Source of the DNA: Candidatus Rhabdochlamydia sp.
GTDB taxonomy: Bacteria > Chlamydiota > Chlamydiia > Chlamydiales > Rhabdochlamydiaceae
Assembly (NCBI GenBank): GCA_030043495.1
Contig: JASHXO010000197.1
Span: 1 to 6,425, forward strand
Reading direction: 5' to 3'
DNA length: 6,425 nt
The notes under the pieces are model-generated. The model ran no database searches, was not told the DNA's origin, and was given only the letters and a program-made list of their open reading frames with translations. This document shows positions 6,168 through 6,425 of the stretch, piece after piece. Within the stretch, counting starts at the first letter, position 1. The number at the start of each line of letters is the position of its first letter. The translations under genes were made by a program, and so were the position numbers.

Positions 6168-6195
6168 TAAGGAGTAAAGTTATCGAGTTGTTCAT
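6139..6195 (-). other. Relict original start of emrB, now an 18-codon ORF
   Basis: An ATG at 6195 (minus strand), inside the last codons of the emrA-like gene and shifted in frame, opens an ORF that now runs into the element and stops at 6139. If the element and one TAA copy (163 bp) are removed, this frame reads MNNSITLLLKRLPDNF and continues exactly in the permease frame. That gives an emrA-emrB overlap of about 29 nt, a common arrangement. The upstream sequence GAAATAGAAG is only weakly Shine-Dalgarno-like. This is inference from the reconstruction; there is no evidence that the small ORF is functional. Confidence 0.45.
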
Positions 6196-6425
6196 CTTCT
6201 ATTTCAATAATCAAAGGAGAATCTGCGTAAGCTGCCAATAATGGATCCAGGTTTTGATCGATGATTGCTTCTATCAGTTTCTCATCGCCTTTTTCTTCTG
6301 TTACGTAAATCTGTGTTTCATAGATTGGAGATCCTGTTGTTGTGGAAGGGACCAGCTCTCCCTGTTGATCGCGCAGATCTGTTGTTGCTTCCATCGATAA
6401 TCCAATGCGCAATGGGTGCTGTTTA
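6167..6425 (-). CDS. emrA: EmrA/HlyD-type membrane-fusion protein, C-terminal part
   Basis: The 3' end of a gene whose beginning lies beyond the right edge; about 85 residues are visible. HPLRIGLSMEATTDLRDQQG matches the conserved C-terminal beta-domain of EmrA-type adaptor proteins, where a Pro-(L/V)-R-(I/V/L)-G-(L/M)-S stretch precedes a D.RD segment. The rest is an acidic tail (EEKGDEKLIEAIID, then IIEIEDEQLDNFTP). The frame is open through 6425 (reading KQHPL before the RIG), so the TTG near 6412 is not a start. Such proteins bridge the inner-membrane EmrB permease to an outer-membrane TolC-like channel. The stop (TAG, 6167-6169) sits at the right end of the inserted palindrome. The permease gene follows on the same strand, which strongly supports this assignment. 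Confidence 0.8.
   Translation of the reverse strand, partial: KQHPLRIGLSMEATTDLRDQQGELVPSTTTGSPIYETQIYVTEEKGDEKLIEAIIDQNLDPLLAAYADSPLIIEIEDEQLDNFTP
6168..6170. repeat. Target-site duplication, right copy (TAA)
   Basis: Partner of the TAA at 6005-6007. On the minus strand these bases read TTA and supply the TA of the current emrA stop (CCT TAG). Before insertion the same place would read CCT TAA, so the emrA product is unchanged by the event. Confidence 0.5.

Noticed and set aside
6410..6412. TTG as the start of an 81-residue protein at the right edge.
   Set aside because: The frame continues to the window edge with KQHPL, which completes the HPLRIGLS motif of EmrA-type proteins, so this is an internal Leu codon of a truncated gene.

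Overview
The window looks like part of the chromosome of an intracellular Gram-negative bacterium. It is fairly AT-rich with dense genes, and it carries an outer-membrane porin-like protein of the Lpg1974/MOMP-like type that is common in amoeba-associated Chlamydiae (Waddlia, Parachlamydia, Criblamydia relatives) and in Legionella. An environmental chlamydia is my preferred reading. A Legionella-like gammaproteobacterium is not excluded.

Layout, left to right: a thioredoxin-fold gene on the plus strand (45-437, reading frame open to the window edge). Then comes a minus-strand set with three signal-peptide-bearing products, transcribed right to left: a lysozyme-like conserved protein (2665-3474), an FkbM-type methyltransferase (1699-2595), and a GT-B-like protein (478-1668) that ends inside a strong hairpin terminator (467-491). 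A plus-strand outer-membrane beta-barrel gene (3473-4444) starts back to back with the lysozyme-like gene, and the two ATGs share the same CATG. Convergent to the barrel gene lies a minus-strand EmrB/QacA (DHA2) drug-efflux permease (4482-6029). Upstream of it is the C-terminal end of its EmrA/HlyD-type membrane-fusion partner (6167-6425, cut by the window edge).

The most striking object lies between emrA and emrB. A 160-bp near-palindrome (6008-6167) has perfect 16-bp terminal inverted repeats, GAGCATGTTTACAAAT, and is flanked by TAA direct repeats (6005-6007 and 6168-6170). It has the anatomy of a MITE (non-autonomous insertion element). If the element and one TAA are removed on paper, the emrB frame joins to an ATG at 6195 inside the 3' end of emrA, giving a conventional overlapping emrA-emrB pair. 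In the present sequence the element supplies a new ATG and the first eight codons or so of emrB. In mRNA it would fold into a long hairpin that contains this start codon.

Functionally, the central block reads as envelope or exported-enzyme genes (possible muramidase-like fold, methyltransferase, glycosyltransferase-like, porin). The right-hand block is a tripartite-type efflux pump whose translation has probably been rewired by an insertion. No tRNA, rRNA, CRISPR array or complete insertion sequence was seen, and no gap between genes exceeds 140 bp.
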